64,000 bases of DNA from Syntrophaceae bacterium (GCA_018056765.1 JAGPFA010000001.1:272370-336369), one strand, 5' to 3'. Shown: positions 44,541 through 54,435, numbered from the stretch's first letter. The notes: generated by a model not told the origin, from the letters alone. Program-made: numbers and translations.

Positions 44541-46691
44541 TCAGCCTTTGTTGAGTCTTTCTATCGAACGGACAATTTTCAGCTGGCGGATAGCGGCGAA
44601 AATGGCATTTAGCTGGTGTGTGTCGTTCACGTCGATGACGAATTCACATTTGGCGATCATGTCCGTTGTTTCCACCTGGGCAAAACTGATGTTCACGTCA
44701 AATGAGGTGATGACGGAACTAATTTCTGTCAGAACGCCTTTCTGATCATTGCAAATCACCCTGATATGCACTGGGTAGGCGTGTTTTTGTCTCAGGTCCC
44801 ACTGGACTTCCACAATCCTTTCTGAATCCAGTCTTTTCAGATGAGGGCAGTCCTGGACATGCACGGTTATGCCCCGCCCGCGCGAGATATAACCGGCAAT
44901 CTCATCCCCGGGTATCGGATTGCAACATTTGCCGAACCTGACCATGACATCGTCAATTCCCGTCAGCGTGATCCCCATGGGGGCGGCTGCGGCCTGCTTC
45001 TTTTCTTTTTCCGTGGTCTTTGCCGGTTCGCGGCAGGATCTGCCTTCTTTGTCGAGCAAACACTGATTGGCGATCTGTTTGGCGGAGATACGGCCAAAGC
45101 CGACCTGGGAAACCAGATCGTCCAGCGTCGGCAGTGAGTATTCGGCCAGAATCTCTTTGAGCTCCTCGGATTTGATGAAACTGGCGAATTTCAGATTGTG
45201 TCTTCTGAATTCCTTTTCCAGGAGGTCCTTACCCAGCATCAGTGACCTGCTTTTCTCTTCCGCGTTGATCCAGTTGCGTATTTTGGAAATCGCCCGTGAG
45301 GTGACCACGTATTTGAGCCAGTCCTTGCTGGGGTGATGGCCGGCTTGCGTGATAATCTCCACCTGATCACCGTTTTGCAACTGGTAGCGCAAGGGGACGA
45401 TATTACGATTCACCTTCGCACCGATGCACTGATGTCCAATGTCTGTGTGAATGCTGTAGGCAAAGTCGATGGGGGTGGCCCCTTTGGGAAAAGATTTCAC
45501 GTCGCCATGGGGCGTAAAGACATACACTTCGTCCGGAAACAGCGCCATTTTCAAATTGGACATGAATTCTCTGGGATTTTTTATATCCTGCTGGATTTCC
45601 AAAGTTTCTCTGAGTTTTTTTATCTGGCTGTCTTCGGCCTCCTGAAAGCCTTTACCCTCCTTGTAGCGCCAGTGCGCCGCAATGCCTTTTTCCGCCCATT
45701 CATGCATTGCCCTGGTACGAATCTGTATTTCGACCCTCTCCCCGTAAGGCCCGATTACCGCCGTATGGAGAGATTGATAATTGTTTGCCTTGGGCATGGC
45801 GATATAATCCTTGAAACGCCCCGGTACAGGCTTCCACAGGGCATGCACAATGCTGAGCGCTTCGTAGCAGGTCTTGTCCATTTCAGAGTCCACGATAATT
45901 CGAAAAGCGATGACATCATACACTTCATCGAAGTTGATGTGCTGTTCCTGCATTTTTTTGTAAATGCCGTATAGATGCTTGGCCCGGCCTTCGACCTCGG
46001 CTTTGATGGACACTTTCTCCAGTTCGCGGAAGATTATCCCTTTCACTTCCTCTGTATAGCGGTTGCGCGACTCCTGGGATTTTGCCACGCGTGTGGCGAT
46101 TTCCTCGTATGCCTCCGGCCAGAGGTATTGAAAGGCAAGATCCTCCAGTTCCATTTTCATCCAGTTAATTCCCAGGCGGTTGGCCAGCGGCGCGTAGACA
46201 TCCATCGTCTCACGCGATATGTAAACACGGCGCTCCGGCTTCTGATACTGCAGGGTTCTCATATTGTGAATGCGGTCGGCAAGCCTCACCAGCAGGATGC
46301 GGATATCCGAGGACATCGCCAGAATCATTTTCCGGAAGTTCTCAGCCTGTCTTTCCTCCTGTGAACCGAAGGAAATGCGGCTCAGTTTGGTCAGTCCGCT
46401 GACCAGAAATGCCGTGTCTTTCCCGAATTCGCGCTCAATCTGTTCTTTGGTGGTCAGCGTGTCCTCGATTGTGTCGTGCAAAAGCCCGCTGATGATTGTG
46501 GCCGCGTCGAGCTTCATGTCCACCAGGATGCCTGCCACCTCCATCGGGTGGGTCAGGTAAGGTTCACCGGAGAGACGCACCTGCCCCTGGTGCACAGTGG
46601 CGGAATAAATGTAGGCCTTCTGAATCATCTCCAGCTCTTCCGGCTCTAGATAGGTCTGCGCCTTATCGAGGATATCAGTGATTCTCAGCAT
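44541..46691 (-). CDS. Bifunctional (p)ppGpp synthetase/hydrolase, Rel/SpoT type
   Basis: A 716-residue stringent-response enzyme. The N-terminal hydrolase domain has an intact HD motif in LLHDTIEDT, and the synthetase domain has RIIVDSE, AMPKANNYQSLHTAV and IQIRTRAMHEWAE. The RFKD motif in PGRFKDYIA is the RxKD type associated with bifunctional enzymes rather than the EXDD type of RelA. TGS (VYVFTPHGDV), helical, zinc-finger-like and ACT domains follow. It is a long single Rel-type gene between the amidase and proS. Confidence 0.96.
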   Translation of the reverse strand: MLRITDILDKAQTYLEPEELEMIQKAYIYSATVHQGQVRLSGEPYLTHPMEVAGILVDMKLDAATIISGLLHDTIEDTLTTKEQIEREFGKDTAFLVSGLTKLSRISFGSQEERQAENFRKMILAMSSDIRILLVRLADRIHNMRTLQYQKPERRVYISRETMDVYAPLANRLGINWMKMELEDLAFQYLWPEAYEEIATRVAKSQESRNRYTEEVKGIIFRELEKVSIKAEVEGRAKHLYGIYKKMQEQHINFDEVYDVIAFRIIVDSEMDKTCYEALSIVHALWKPVPGRFKDYIAMPKANNYQSLHTAVIGPYGERVEIQIRTRAMHEWAEKGIAAHWRYKEGKGFQEAEDSQIKKLRETLEIQQDIKNPREFMSNLKMALFPDEVYVFTPHGDVKSFPKGATPIDFAYSIHTDIGHQCIGAKVNRNIVPLRYQLQNGDQVEIITQAGHHPSKDWLKYVVTSRAISKIRNWINAEEKSRSLMLGKDLLEKEFRRHNLKFASFIKSEELKEILAEYSLPTLDDLVSQVGFGRISAKQIANQCLLDKEGRSCREPAKTTEKEKKQAAAAPMGITLTGIDDVMVRFGKCCNPIPGDEIAGYISRGRGITVHVQDCPHLKRLDSERIVEVQWDLRQKHAYPVHIRVICNDQKGVLTEISSVITSFDVNISFAQVETTDMIAKCEFVIDVNDTHQLNAIFAAIRQLKIVRSIERLNKG

Positions 46692-46718
46692 GAAAGTCTT
46701 CCGCTCATAGCCGGCTCA

Positions 46719-48443
46719 TCAGTGTGTTTCACTCAATTGCTCCCCGATGATCCCGGTTGCCTGCCGAACAATGTCACGCACGGCAATCAGTCTGGTTTCA
46801 CCAGTTTTACGAATTTTTAATTCGACGTTTCCCTGGACAAGGTTTTTGGCTCCCACGACAATCCGCAACGGGATACCGATCAGATCGGCATCTTTGAATT
46901 TAACTCCCGCCCGTTCATCTCGGTCGTCCAATATCGCCTCCACGCCGGAAGTGAGCAGGTCGGTATAAATGTCTCCGGATGCCTTCATGACATCCGGTTC
47001 GTTGATGTTCACAGGTGTGACAATCACCGTGTATGGGGCAAGCGCCATCGGCCAGATAATACCGTATTCATCGTGGTTCTGCTCGATACAGGCAGCCACT
47101 GTCCTGCCGATACCTATTCCATAGCAGCCCATAATCATGATTTTTTCTTTGCCGTCTTTGTCCAGGTAAGAAGCCTTCATTGCCTGACTGTATTTGGTTC
47201 CCAGCTTGAAGACATGGCCGACTTCAATCCCGCGCGCGATCCGGATCGTGCCGCCGCATCGCGGACAAGTGTCTCCGGCCTGTGCCACACGCAGATCGGC
47301 ATAGGAATCAACCTTAAAATCACGGCCGATGTTCACATTTTTCAGGTGATAATCCTCGCGGTTGGCACCGGTTACCAGATTCACCATATTCACTACGGAA
47401 TGGTCTGCGATAATCCGTGTTTTGATGCCTACAGCGCCGGCAAATCCACGGGGCGCGCCGGTGGCCTCTAAAATCATGTCGTCATTTGCCAGCGCAAGTT
47501 CATTTGCCCCCAGATAATTCTTCACTTTGATTTCATTGACCTCATGATCGCCCCTGATCAGGACCGCCACCGGTTTTTCGTCCGCGTTGAAAATAAGCGT
47601 CTTCAGGATTTGTGCGGGACTTACGCCCAGAAATGAACTCACCTCATCTATTGTGCGCACGCCGGGAGTTTCCACACTCTCCATGGGCAGGAAGTCTTTT
47701 TGAGCCTGTACCTCATTTTTCGGCGCGGGAATTTCCGCCTTTTCCATATTGGCGGCATAATCGCAATTTTGGCAAAAGACAATCGAGTCCTCGCCTGAAT
47801 CAGCCATGACCATGAACTCATGTGAAAAACTGCCGCCGATACTGCCGGAGTCCGCCTCGACAGGCCGGAAATTCAGACCGCAACGGCGGAAGATATTATT
47901 ATAGGTGGCAAACATCTTTTTATAACTCTTTTCCGCCCCTGCTTCGTCTGTATCGAAACTGTAGGCGTCTTTCATGCCGAATTCGCGGCAGCGCATCACA
48001 CCGAAGCGCGGGCGAACCTCATCGCGAAACTTGGTTTGGATCTGGTACAGGTTGCACGGAAGCTGACGGTAGGTTTTGATATCGTGGCGCACCAGGTCCG
48101 TGATAACCTCTTCATGAGTGGGGCCCAGACAATATTCCCGCCCGTTGCGATCGCGAAACCGTAACAGTTCCTTCCCATAATGCGTCCAGCGGCCTGATTC
48201 CTGCCACAGCTCCGCCGGTTGCACCATCGGCATATGTACTTCCTGGGCGCCCGCCTGGTTCATCTCTTCGCGTATGATCTGCTCGACCTTACGGATTACA
48301 CGATAGCCAAGCGGCAAATATGAATAAATGCCGCTGGTCAGTTTCCTGATCATTCCCGCCCGTATCATAAGCTGATTACTGACCACTTCCGCATCGGAAG
48401 GTATTTCCCTTCCCGTAGGCAGGTGCATTTGAGAATAGCGCAT
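46719..48443 (-). CDS. proS: Prolyl-tRNA synthetase (bacterial type)
   Basis: A 574-residue class II synthetase. Motif 1 region is [15 protein letters not shown], motif 2 has [17 protein letters not shown], motif 3 has [14 protein letters not shown]. The insertion domain between motifs 2 and 3 (about 230-390) is the YbaK-like editing domain that clears mischarged alanine. A C-terminal anticodon-binding domain ends the protein. It is 9 bases from ispG and both read on the minus strand. Confidence 0.96.
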   Translation of the reverse strand: MRYSQMHLPTGREIPSDAEVVSNQLMIRAGMIRKLTSGIYSYLPLGYRVIRKVEQIIREEMNQAGAQEVHMPMVQPAELWQESGRWTHYGKELLRFRDRNGREYCLGPTHEEVITDLVRHDIKTYRQLPCNLYQIQTKFRDEVRPRFGVMRCREFGMKDAYSFDTDEAGAEKSYKKMFATYNNIFRRCGLNFRPVEADSGSIGGSFSHEFMVMADSGEDSIVFCQNCDYAANMEKAEIPAPKNEVQAQKDFLPMESVETPGVRTIDEVSSFLGVSPAQILKTLIFNADEKPVAVLIRGDHEVNEIKVKNYLGANELALANDDMILEATGAPRGFAGAVGIKTRIIADHSVVNMVNLVTGANREDYHLKNVNIGRDFKVDSYADLRVAQAGDTCPRCGGTIRIARGIEVGHVFKLGTKYSQAMKASYLDKDGKEKIMIMGCYGIGIGRTVAACIEQNHDEYGIIWPMALAPYTVIVTPVNINEPDVMKASGDIYTDLLTSGVEAILDDRDERAGVKFKDADLIGIPLRIVVGAKNLVQGNVELKIRKTGETRLIAVRDIVRQATGIIGEQLSETH

Positions 48444-48452
48444 TGACCCTCC

Positions 48453-49526
48453 TTATTTTTGTTCGTCCATTGCGTCGATTTCTGACAGCAATACAGAAAC
48501 AAAATCTTTCTCTTCTACTTTTTTGTACGCGGCCCCTTTTTTAAAAAGCATGCCGAAGGCGCGGCCACCGGCGATGCCGATATCCGCCTCCGCCGCTTCG
48601 CCCGGACCATTGACCACACAGCCCATCAAAGCGACTTTGATATATTTTTTCCTGCCGGCCAACGCATGGGCAACTTTTTCGGCAAGCCCCACGACATCGA
48701 TCTGGCATCTTCCGCACGTAGGGCAGGAAATAATTTCTGCGCCCGTTTTGCGAATTCCCAGCGCCCGCAGAATTCCGTAGGCAATGGGCATTTCCTGCAC
48801 GGGGCTACCCGTGACGGAAACCCGGATTGTATCGCCAATCCCGTCATGTAACAGCATGCCGATACCCAGGGCCGACTTCACCGCCGCGTCCGCCGGCATC
48901 CCCGCTTCCGTTACCCCCAGGTGCAGCGGGTAATCAGTCTTCTCGCTTATCATGCGATAGGCTTTGATCATGGTCGGCACGTTTGATGATTTCAGGGAAA
49001 GCTTAATCAGATCGAAATCCATTTTTTCAAACATGGCGATGTTACGCATGGCACTTGCACAAAGCGCTTCGGCCGTCGATCCGCCATACTCAACAATCAG
49101 GTCTTTTTCCAGAGAACCGGAATTGATGCCGATGCGGATGACCGTGCGGCTTTTTTTGGCGACTTCAATTATTTCGGCGATTTTGTCGCGCGCGATATTG
49201 CCAGGATTGATTCTTATGCCGTCGGCGCCGTTTTTAATCGCCCCTATGGCCAGACGGTGATGAAAGTGTATATCGGCAATCATCGGGATCTGGATTTGTT
49301 TTTTTATGTAAGGCAGGGCATCAAGTGCTTCTTCGTCGAGGACTGCCACCCTTACTATTTCGCAGCCTGCCTCCTGGAGTGCTAGAATCTGTGCGACCGT
49401 CCGGCCGACATCACGGGTATCCGTGTTGGTCATGGATTGGACGACGATAGGCGCATCACCGCCAATCTTTACCGACCCGACTTGAATTTGCTTTGTTTTT
49501 CTCCTGAAAATTGAATCAACATCCAT
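48453..49526 (-). CDS. ispG: 4-hydroxy-3-methylbut-2-enyl diphosphate synthase
   Basis: A 357-residue Fe-S enzyme of the MEP isoprenoid pathway. It reduces MEcPP to HMBPP. Family blocks are IGGDAPIVVQSMTNTDT, MIADIHFHHRLA and GINSGSLEKDL. The cluster cysteines are in CPTCGRCQ and MGCVVNGPGEA. The start taken is ATG 49526 (MDVDSIFRRKTKQ), which fits the family; ATGs at 49547 and upstream extend it by 7 to 20 residues without a clear ribosome site. It is followed by proS. Confidence 0.95.
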   Translation of the reverse strand: MDVDSIFRRKTKQIQVGSVKIGGDAPIVVQSMTNTDTRDVGRTVAQILALQEAGCEIVRVAVLDEEALDALPYIKKQIQIPMIADIHFHHRLAIGAIKNGADGIRINPGNIARDKIAEIIEVAKKSRTVIRIGINSGSLEKDLIVEYGGSTAEALCASAMRNIAMFEKMDFDLIKLSLKSSNVPTMIKAYRMISEKTDYPLHLGVTEAGMPADAAVKSALGIGMLLHDGIGDTIRVSVTGSPVQEMPIAYGILRALGIRKTGAEIISCPTCGRCQIDVVGLAEKVAHALAGRKKYIKVALMGCVVNGPGEAAEADIGIAGGRAFGMLFKKGAAYKKVEEKDFVSVLLSEIDAMDEQK

Positions 49527-49699
49527 AGAAATTAAGCTTTCTGGCATATCCCGCAATTTTATAACATGTGCGCGCTTTGCGGGCAATGGCTATTTTATGC
49601 CGCACAACGTGCCGCGGCGCTGATTGCTCAAACGGATCAGCGGGCGCTGCATTTTCGCCAAACGTAGTTTCCTGGTAAATTACGAAGAGTTTTTTGTCG

Positions 49700-51103
49700 T
49701 TATTTCCCCAGCCAGCAGTAAAGGCATAACTTTTCGGCAGGCAGGCCGATTGCTGCGATCATATCTTCAATGGTCATGTATTTCAATGATGACACATTCA
49801 GATCCTGCCTGATCCACTCGATCATCTGCGCGTGTTTTACCGATGAAGGGTCCAGATATTCTGAGACGTCTTCGATATCTGTTCCTTCAAGTGCCCTGAT
49901 CGCCCTGCGGCAGGCCAGCTCGGAAATTGACCTGGTCGAGGAACCGTAAATGCAAGGGAACATCAGCGGCGGACAGGCGGGACGAATATGGATTTCCTTT
50001 GCCCCCTGGTCCCATAATTTTTTTACCGTGAGGTTTCTCAACTGTGTCCCGCGCACGATCGAATCATCACAAACGATCATACGGTTACCCCTGATGACAT
50101 CCCTGACGGAGGCGAGCTTCATCTCCGCCACCAGATGCCGTATCTCCTGTGTGGGCGGAGTATAGCTTCGGCCGTAACCGGGTGTGTATTTCACGAGGGG
50201 CCGACGGTACGGGATGCCTGATTCCATCGCATAGCCGATGGCATGCCCGATACCGGAATCGGGAACTCCCGTGACAAAATCCGCCTCGACATTGTCGCGT
50301 CTGGCCAGATAGCGGCCACAGCGCTCTCTGGTGTCTTCCACACCGATGCCTTCATAAACGGATGAGGGCGAACCAGTGTAAATCCATAAAAAAGAACATA
50401 TTTTCAGATCGTGTCCCTCGGGCTTCAGCTGTCTGATTCCCTGGGGAGAAAGAAGCACAATTTCACCCGGCCCCAGAAACCTCAGCAATTCATAACCGAG
50501 GTTTTCAAATGAGCTCGCCTCTGTGGCCACCACAAACGATTTAACATCCGACTTGATGCTTTTACCCAACGCCAGTGGAAAGCGGCCGACTTTATCACGT
50601 GCCGCATAAATGCCTTCCCGCGTGAGAACCAGAGCGCAGACAGAGCCTTCAATGATGCCGCGCATCGAGGCGATCCCTTCCACGATGTTGTCGCCCCGAT
50701 TGATGAGCGCGGCGACAAGCTCGGCGTTGTTGACGCCGCCCCCGGCCATCTCAGAAAAAGAAACACCCTCGTTTAGCAATTCCTCGACAAGTTTCTTCTT
50801 GTTGGTAATCAGCCCCGTGGCCACAACAGCAAACACACCGAATTTGGAACGGAAAATAAGAGGCTGAGGTGCTTCATCGTCAATCACGCCGATACCCGAA
50901 TGACCTTCCATTTTCCGGTAATCATCCACAAAGCGCGATTTGAACTGCGCCTGTGAAATTTCGTGTATTGTATTGTAGAACCCTTTCTGCCCCAGCACCG
51001 CCATTCCGGCATGTTCCGTGCCTAAATGCGAATGATAATCTGTTCCATAAAAAAGGGTGCGTACGCATGTATCTTCCGTGACTACCCCGAAAAGGCCTCC
51101 CAT
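49700..51103 (-). CDS. purF: PurF-like amidophosphoribosyltransferase lacking the N-terminal nucleophile Cys
   Basis: A 467-residue PurF homologue. The N-terminal Ntn glutaminase domain begins MGGLFGVV: where PurF has Cys after the start Met, this protein has Gly, and no other Cys is nearby. The start is firm, with GGAAGGAAGG upstream. Other parts of the domain are kept (GTDYHSHLGTEHAGMAV). The PRPP site MIVCDDSIVRGTQLR is intact. C-terminal cysteines (ACPPLMFPC, LCLYC) resemble the [4Fe-4S] ligands of Bacillus PurF. It may use free ammonia or another amine donor, or it may have a different job beside a standard PurF elsewhere. Confidence 0.88.
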   Translation of the reverse strand: MGGLFGVVTEDTCVRTLFYGTDYHSHLGTEHAGMAVLGQKGFYNTIHEISQAQFKSRFVDDYRKMEGHSGIGVIDDEAPQPLIFRSKFGVFAVVATGLITNKKKLVEELLNEGVSFSEMAGGGVNNAELVAALINRGDNIVEGIASMRGIIEGSVCALVLTREGIYAARDKVGRFPLALGKSIKSDVKSFVVATEASSFENLGYELLRFLGPGEIVLLSPQGIRQLKPEGHDLKICSFLWIYTGSPSSVYEGIGVEDTRERCGRYLARRDNVEADFVTGVPDSGIGHAIGYAMESGIPYRRPLVKYTPGYGRSYTPPTQEIRHLVAEMKLASVRDVIRGNRMIVCDDSIVRGTQLRNLTVKKLWDQGAKEIHIRPACPPLMFPCIYGSSTRSISELACRRAIRALEGTDIEDVSEYLDPSSVKHAQMIEWIRQDLNVSSLKYMTIEDMIAAIGLPAEKLCLYCWLGK

Positions 51104-51172
51104 TCTTACCTTCCTTCCAAATTCGTAATGCAGCAGTTTCGGGCAGGTTTCCCATCCTGACCGAAAACCTGC

Positions 51173-51691
51173 CTATTTTGCTTTCTGATTTTGCTCTCCG
51201 AATCTTTCCATCAGTCTGGAATAAACATTTTCCGGCACCAGCCCCCTTACGCTGCCGCCGAAGCGTGCCACTTCCTTAATTAAATTTGAGCTGGTATAAA
51301 ACCACTTGAAACCACTCATCAGAAACACCGTCTCGATATCCCTGGTCTGCCGCCGGTTCATCAGTGCCATTTGAAATTCATACTCAAAATCCGACACGGC
51401 ACGCATACCGCGCAAAAGAATGTTCAAGTCGTTTTTTTTCAGATAATCGACAAGGAGCCCTGCATGAGCGTCCACGCGCACCCCTTCCGTGCCGGAAAAT
51501 ATTTCCCGGATCAGCTGACATCTTTCTTCCATCGAAAAAAGAAATGATTTTTGCGGATTACAGGCGACAAGGACAATTATCTCGTCGAATATGCGAATGC
51601 CTCTTTTGATGATATCTACATGCCCATTGGTAATCGGATCGAAAGAGCCGGGATAAACTGCTGTCTTTTTTTCAAACCTGTCCTGAGTCAT
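51173..51691 (-). CDS. coaD: Phosphopantetheine adenylyltransferase
   Basis: A 172-residue nucleotidyltransferase for the fourth step of CoA synthesis. YPGSFDPITNGHVDII is the ATP-binding HxGH-type block, and LLRGMRAVSDFEYEFQMA and the SSNLIKEVA end are typical. The start overlaps rsmD by 20 bases, the usual rsmD-coaD pair. Confidence 0.97.
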   Translation of the reverse strand: MTQDRFEKKTAVYPGSFDPITNGHVDIIKRGIRIFDEIIVLVACNPQKSFLFSMEERCQLIREIFSGTEGVRVDAHAGLLVDYLKKNDLNILLRGMRAVSDFEYEFQMALMNRRQTRDIETVFLMSGFKWFYTSSNLIKEVARFGGSVRGLVPENVYSRLMERFGEQNQKAK

Positions 51692-52238
51692 GTTTTTGCA
51701 TCCTCACGAAACTTAAAATATGATCACTGTATTTCCTTTGCCGTATAAGCTCCCAACTGTCTGAAGAGGGCAACTGCTCGTGAACCGAGTGCTGCAACAC
51801 GATAAACCCGTCGTTACGGCAAACCGGAAAATCATCCAATGACAGAAGTGTTTGTGCGACAAACCCCTGATTGTAAGGCGGGTCGGCAAAGACAAGTGCA
51901 AATCTTTGCTCCCGTCGATGAAGATCGACAAGCGCTGCCTTGACTTCGGCTTCGATGATCAAGCTTCTGTCCATGTATCCGCACATACCGGCATTTTTTT
52001 TGATAATTCCGGCAAGTGTCCTGTTTTTTTCCACAAACACCGCTCTTTGGGTGCCGCGGCTTAATGCCTCCAGTCCAACTGAGCCGGAACCTGCGTATAA
52101 ATCCAAAATATTCTGAGGCGGGGGGTGACCAATCAGGTTAAAAAGAGCAGATCTCAAAAAATCCGTTGTTGGTCTCTGGGGCGAACGGGAAGGAAAATTC
52201 AACGCTCTTCCTCTGCACTCACCTCCTGTTATCCTCAT
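51672..52238 (-). CDS. rsmD: 16S rRNA (guanine(966)-N2)-methyltransferase
   Basis: A 188-residue methyltransferase. RITGGECRGR is the typical first block, LDLYAGSGSVGLEALSRG is the SAM-binding motif, and the catalytic FADPPYNQG follows. It methylates G966 of 16S rRNA in the small subunit. It pairs with coaD as in many bacteria. Confidence 0.96.
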   Translation of the reverse strand: MRITGGECRGRALNFPSRSPQRPTTDFLRSALFNLIGHPPPQNILDLYAGSGSVGLEALSRGTQRAVFVEKNRTLAGIIKKNAGMCGYMDRSLIIEAEVKAALVDLHRREQRFALVFADPPYNQGFVAQTLLSLDDFPVCRNDGFIVLQHSVHEQLPSSDSWELIRQRKYSDHILSFVRMQKHDSGQV

Positions 52239-52282
52239 GGCCAGCCGCCGGGTCTTCTTATCATCATCTCACATGAGCATTT

Positions 52283-53065
52283 TCAGGCCGGGTTTGGCCC
52301 GGCATTGTTCGTTTTCAATTTCCTGACAGTTTTGACAACCCACCACAATGGCCCGGAAAGAGTGTAAGTAACAAAAAATACAAATATTGAAACTTCCGGC
52401 TTATAAACAACGATCAGTATAACTCCGACAAGAACCAGAAACGCGCGAAACGGCATGCGTGAAAACAGTTTCATGTCTTTACCGCTGTAGTATTTTAGAT
52501 TGCTGACCATCAGAAGCGACAGAGCAGTTACCATAATCACGATACCGGGATGGTGATAAGTTCCCTCGACCCCAAGATCATGGAAGAAGATAACCGTGGC
52601 GGCAATCACCGAGGCGGCCGCGGGAATGGGAAGCCCATTGAATACATTGCTTTCAATAATGCCGATCTGAATGTTGTAGCGAGCCAGACGCAAAGCGCCG
52701 CAGGCAACGAAAAGGAAGCCGGCCATCCAGCCGAGCTTTCCATAAAAAGACATGGCCCACACATAAGCTAAAAGAGAGGGGGCGACGCCGAAGGCAACGA
52801 GATCAGATAAAGAATCGTACTCGGCACCGAATTTACTGGTGCTGTTTGTGATGCGAGCCACCCTGCCGTCCAGACCGTCAAAAACCAGAGAGACGAAAAT
52901 AGCGACAGCCGCCCAGAAAAATTTCTCTTGAATGGAAGCGACAATGGAATAAAAGCCCATAAAAAGGCTTGCCGTGGTCAGAAGGTTCGGAAGAACGTAA
53001 ATGCCTTTTTTAAATTTTATTTTTTGATGTCGCTGCTCTTCACTGCTTCGTGATTCTTCGTTCAT
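52283..53065 (-). CDS. pssA: CDP-diacylglycerol-serine O-phosphatidyltransferase
   Basis: A 260-residue membrane enzyme of the CDP-alcohol transferase family. The signature DGLDGRVARIT then FGAEYDSLSD is complete, and six or more hydrophobic segments follow. It joins CDP-diacylglycerol and serine to give phosphatidylserine. It is overlapped by psd (ATGA), so the pair makes phosphatidylethanolamine, the main lipid of most Gram-negative membranes. Confidence 0.95.
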   Translation of the reverse strand: MNEESRSSEEQRHQKIKFKKGIYVLPNLLTTASLFMGFYSIVASIQEKFFWAAVAIFVSLVFDGLDGRVARITNSTSKFGAEYDSLSDLVAFGVAPSLLAYVWAMSFYGKLGWMAGFLFVACGALRLARYNIQIGIIESNVFNGLPIPAAASVIAATVIFFHDLGVEGTYHHPGIVIMVTALSLLMVSNLKYYSGKDMKLFSRMPFRAFLVLVGVILIVVYKPEVSIFVFFVTYTLSGPLWWVVKTVRKLKTNNAGPNPA

Positions 53066-53703
53066 GAGAGGTATCCTAGATGAGTTTTTCCTGCCCGGAC
53101 CTGATCATCCAATTTGACGACAATGCTGGAATCGGCGGGAAGAAAAACCTCAACACGCGAGCCGAAACGGATCATGCCGATTCTCTCTCCCTTGGAGACC
53201 GTTGTTCCGCTTGCCGTCCAGCATACGATTCTTCTGGCAATCAGTCCGGCAATCTGCACAACCCAGACCACCTTGCCATCGGGCGTACGAATCATGATCT
53301 CATTTCTTTCATTTTCCGCGGATGCCTTATCGAGATTGGCGGAAAGAAACTTTCCCTTATGGTAGATTATTTTCTCTATCGTGCCGTTGTAAGGTGCGCG
53401 GTTTACATGTACGTTGAATACATTCATAAAAATACTTATTTTTTTAAACCGTCCGGACATTTGTCCTTCCAGTTCAACGTCCTCGATTTTAATTACTTTT
53501 CCGTCGGCAGGCGAGATGACCAGATTTTTCTCATCCTGAAATTTTCGTTGCGGATTACGAAAAAAACAAATAATAAAAACGGTAAGCGCCGCCAAAAAGA
53601 CGGCAAGCCAGGTAAAACCGAAATAAAAGGCGGCAATAGTGATAATGATTGAAACTATGATGAAGGGAAACCCTTCCTGGACAATAACACCACTGTGCTT
53701 CAT
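53062..53703 (-). CDS. psd: Phosphatidylserine decarboxylase, short archaeal-like form
   Basis: A 213-residue proenzyme. Two N-terminal hydrophobic segments (about 12-45) precede the catalytic body (VISPADGKVIKIE, NVFNVHVNRAPYNG). The self-cleavage site is the Ser of RFGSRVEVF, where a pyruvoyl group should form. This short form (about 200-215 residues) differs from the longer E. coli type. Together with pssA it completes phosphatidylethanolamine synthesis. Its start faces the Grx gene promoter across a 148-base divergent gap. Confidence 0.94.
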   Translation of the reverse strand: MKHSGVIVQEGFPFIIVSIIITIAAFYFGFTWLAVFLAALTVFIICFFRNPQRKFQDEKNLVISPADGKVIKIEDVELEGQMSGRFKKISIFMNVFNVHVNRAPYNGTIEKIIYHKGKFLSANLDKASAENERNEIMIRTPDGKVVWVVQIAGLIARRIVCWTASGTTVSKGERIGMIRFGSRVEVFLPADSSIVVKLDDQVRAGKTHLGYLS

Positions 53704-53797
53704 AGCGCCTTCACTTTCTTCGAAATGTGTGAATCTGATATATTAATTGATATTTATTGTCAATCAATCTTTAAGTGCCGCATTACAGAGACACACC

Positions 53798-53825
53798 TTG
53801 ACAACATGACGATAATGTATAATTT
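53798..53825 (+). promoter_or_regulatory. Sigma-70-type promoter for the Grx-FTR pair
   Basis: TTGACA at 53798-53803, then TAATTT at 53820-53825 with a 16-base spacer (a TATAAT overlaps at 53818 with a 14-base spacer). A strong AAAGGAGG site and the ATG at 53852 follow. Confidence 0.6.
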
Positions 53826-53851
53826 AGCACTCTAAAAAAGGAGGATTCCCC

Positions 53852-54103
53852 ATGGGCAAAAAAGTTAAGATTTACGCGCTGACAACATGCAGCCACTGCA
53901 AAGCGGCCAAGAAGTTCCTAAATGACCATAACATCGAATTTGAGACGACCGATGTGGATATCCTCAAGGACGAGGCCAGAACAGCGGCGCTTGACGAAGT
54001 CATCCAATACAATCCCGAGCGTTCTTTTCCGACAATAATTATTGGTGAAAAAATCATCATCGGTTTCCGGGAAAACGATATCAGGGAGGCACTGGGAATT
54101 TAA
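53852..54103 (+). CDS. Glutaredoxin-like protein
   Basis: An 83-residue thioredoxin-fold protein. The active site is CSHC at residues 11-14, inside the usual YALTTCSHCKAAK strand-helix, and the FPTIIIGEKIIIGF block holds the cis-Pro. It should exchange thiol/disulfide states in the cytoplasm. The ribosome site AAAGGAGG is strong. It shares a base with the next gene (TAATG), which encodes an FTR-like protein, so the two probably pass electrons to each other. Confidence 0.92.
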   Translation: MGKKVKIYALTTCSHCKAAKKFLNDHNIEFETTDVDILKDEARTAALDEVIQYNPERSFPTIIIGEKIIIGFRENDIREALGI

Positions 54104-54435
54104 TGACAGCCGCTGAACTCTATGAAATGCTCAAAAAAGCGCAGGAGCCGAAAGGCTTTTTTTTTAACAAAGACAAGGATTGGACCCTCTCTATCCTGGC
54201 TGACCTGCTGGTTAACAAAGAGCGCTACGGTTATACATCCTGTCCCTGCCGTTTAGCTTCGGGAGACCGGGAGAAGGACCGCGACATCATCTGCCCCTGT
54301 GTGTACCGCGCCGATGACGTCAGGGAATACGGAAGCTGCTATTGCAACCTGTATGTTTCCCGCCAGTGGAATGACGGCGAAATTCCTCACGTCTATGTCC
54401 CGGAAAGGCGCCCAAAGGAAAAGATCGCCTTTTAA
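54103..54435 (+). CDS. Ferredoxin-thioredoxin reductase catalytic-subunit-like protein
   Basis: A 110-residue protein with the FTR-beta Cys pattern: CPCRLASG, CPCVYR and YGSCYCNLYVS. In plants and cyanobacteria these cysteines hold a [4Fe-4S] cluster next to a redox disulfide and reduce thioredoxin using ferredoxin. No alpha subunit is nearby. The 3' end is close to no terminator. With the glutaredoxin-like gene directly upstream, it likely reduces that protein from ferredoxin, a fit for an anaerobe. Confidence 0.9.
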   Translation: MTAAELYEMLKKAQEPKGFFFNKDKDWTLSILADLLVNKERYGYTSCPCRLASGDREKDRDIICPCVYRADDVREYGSCYCNLYVSRQWNDGEIPHVYVPERRPKEKIAF

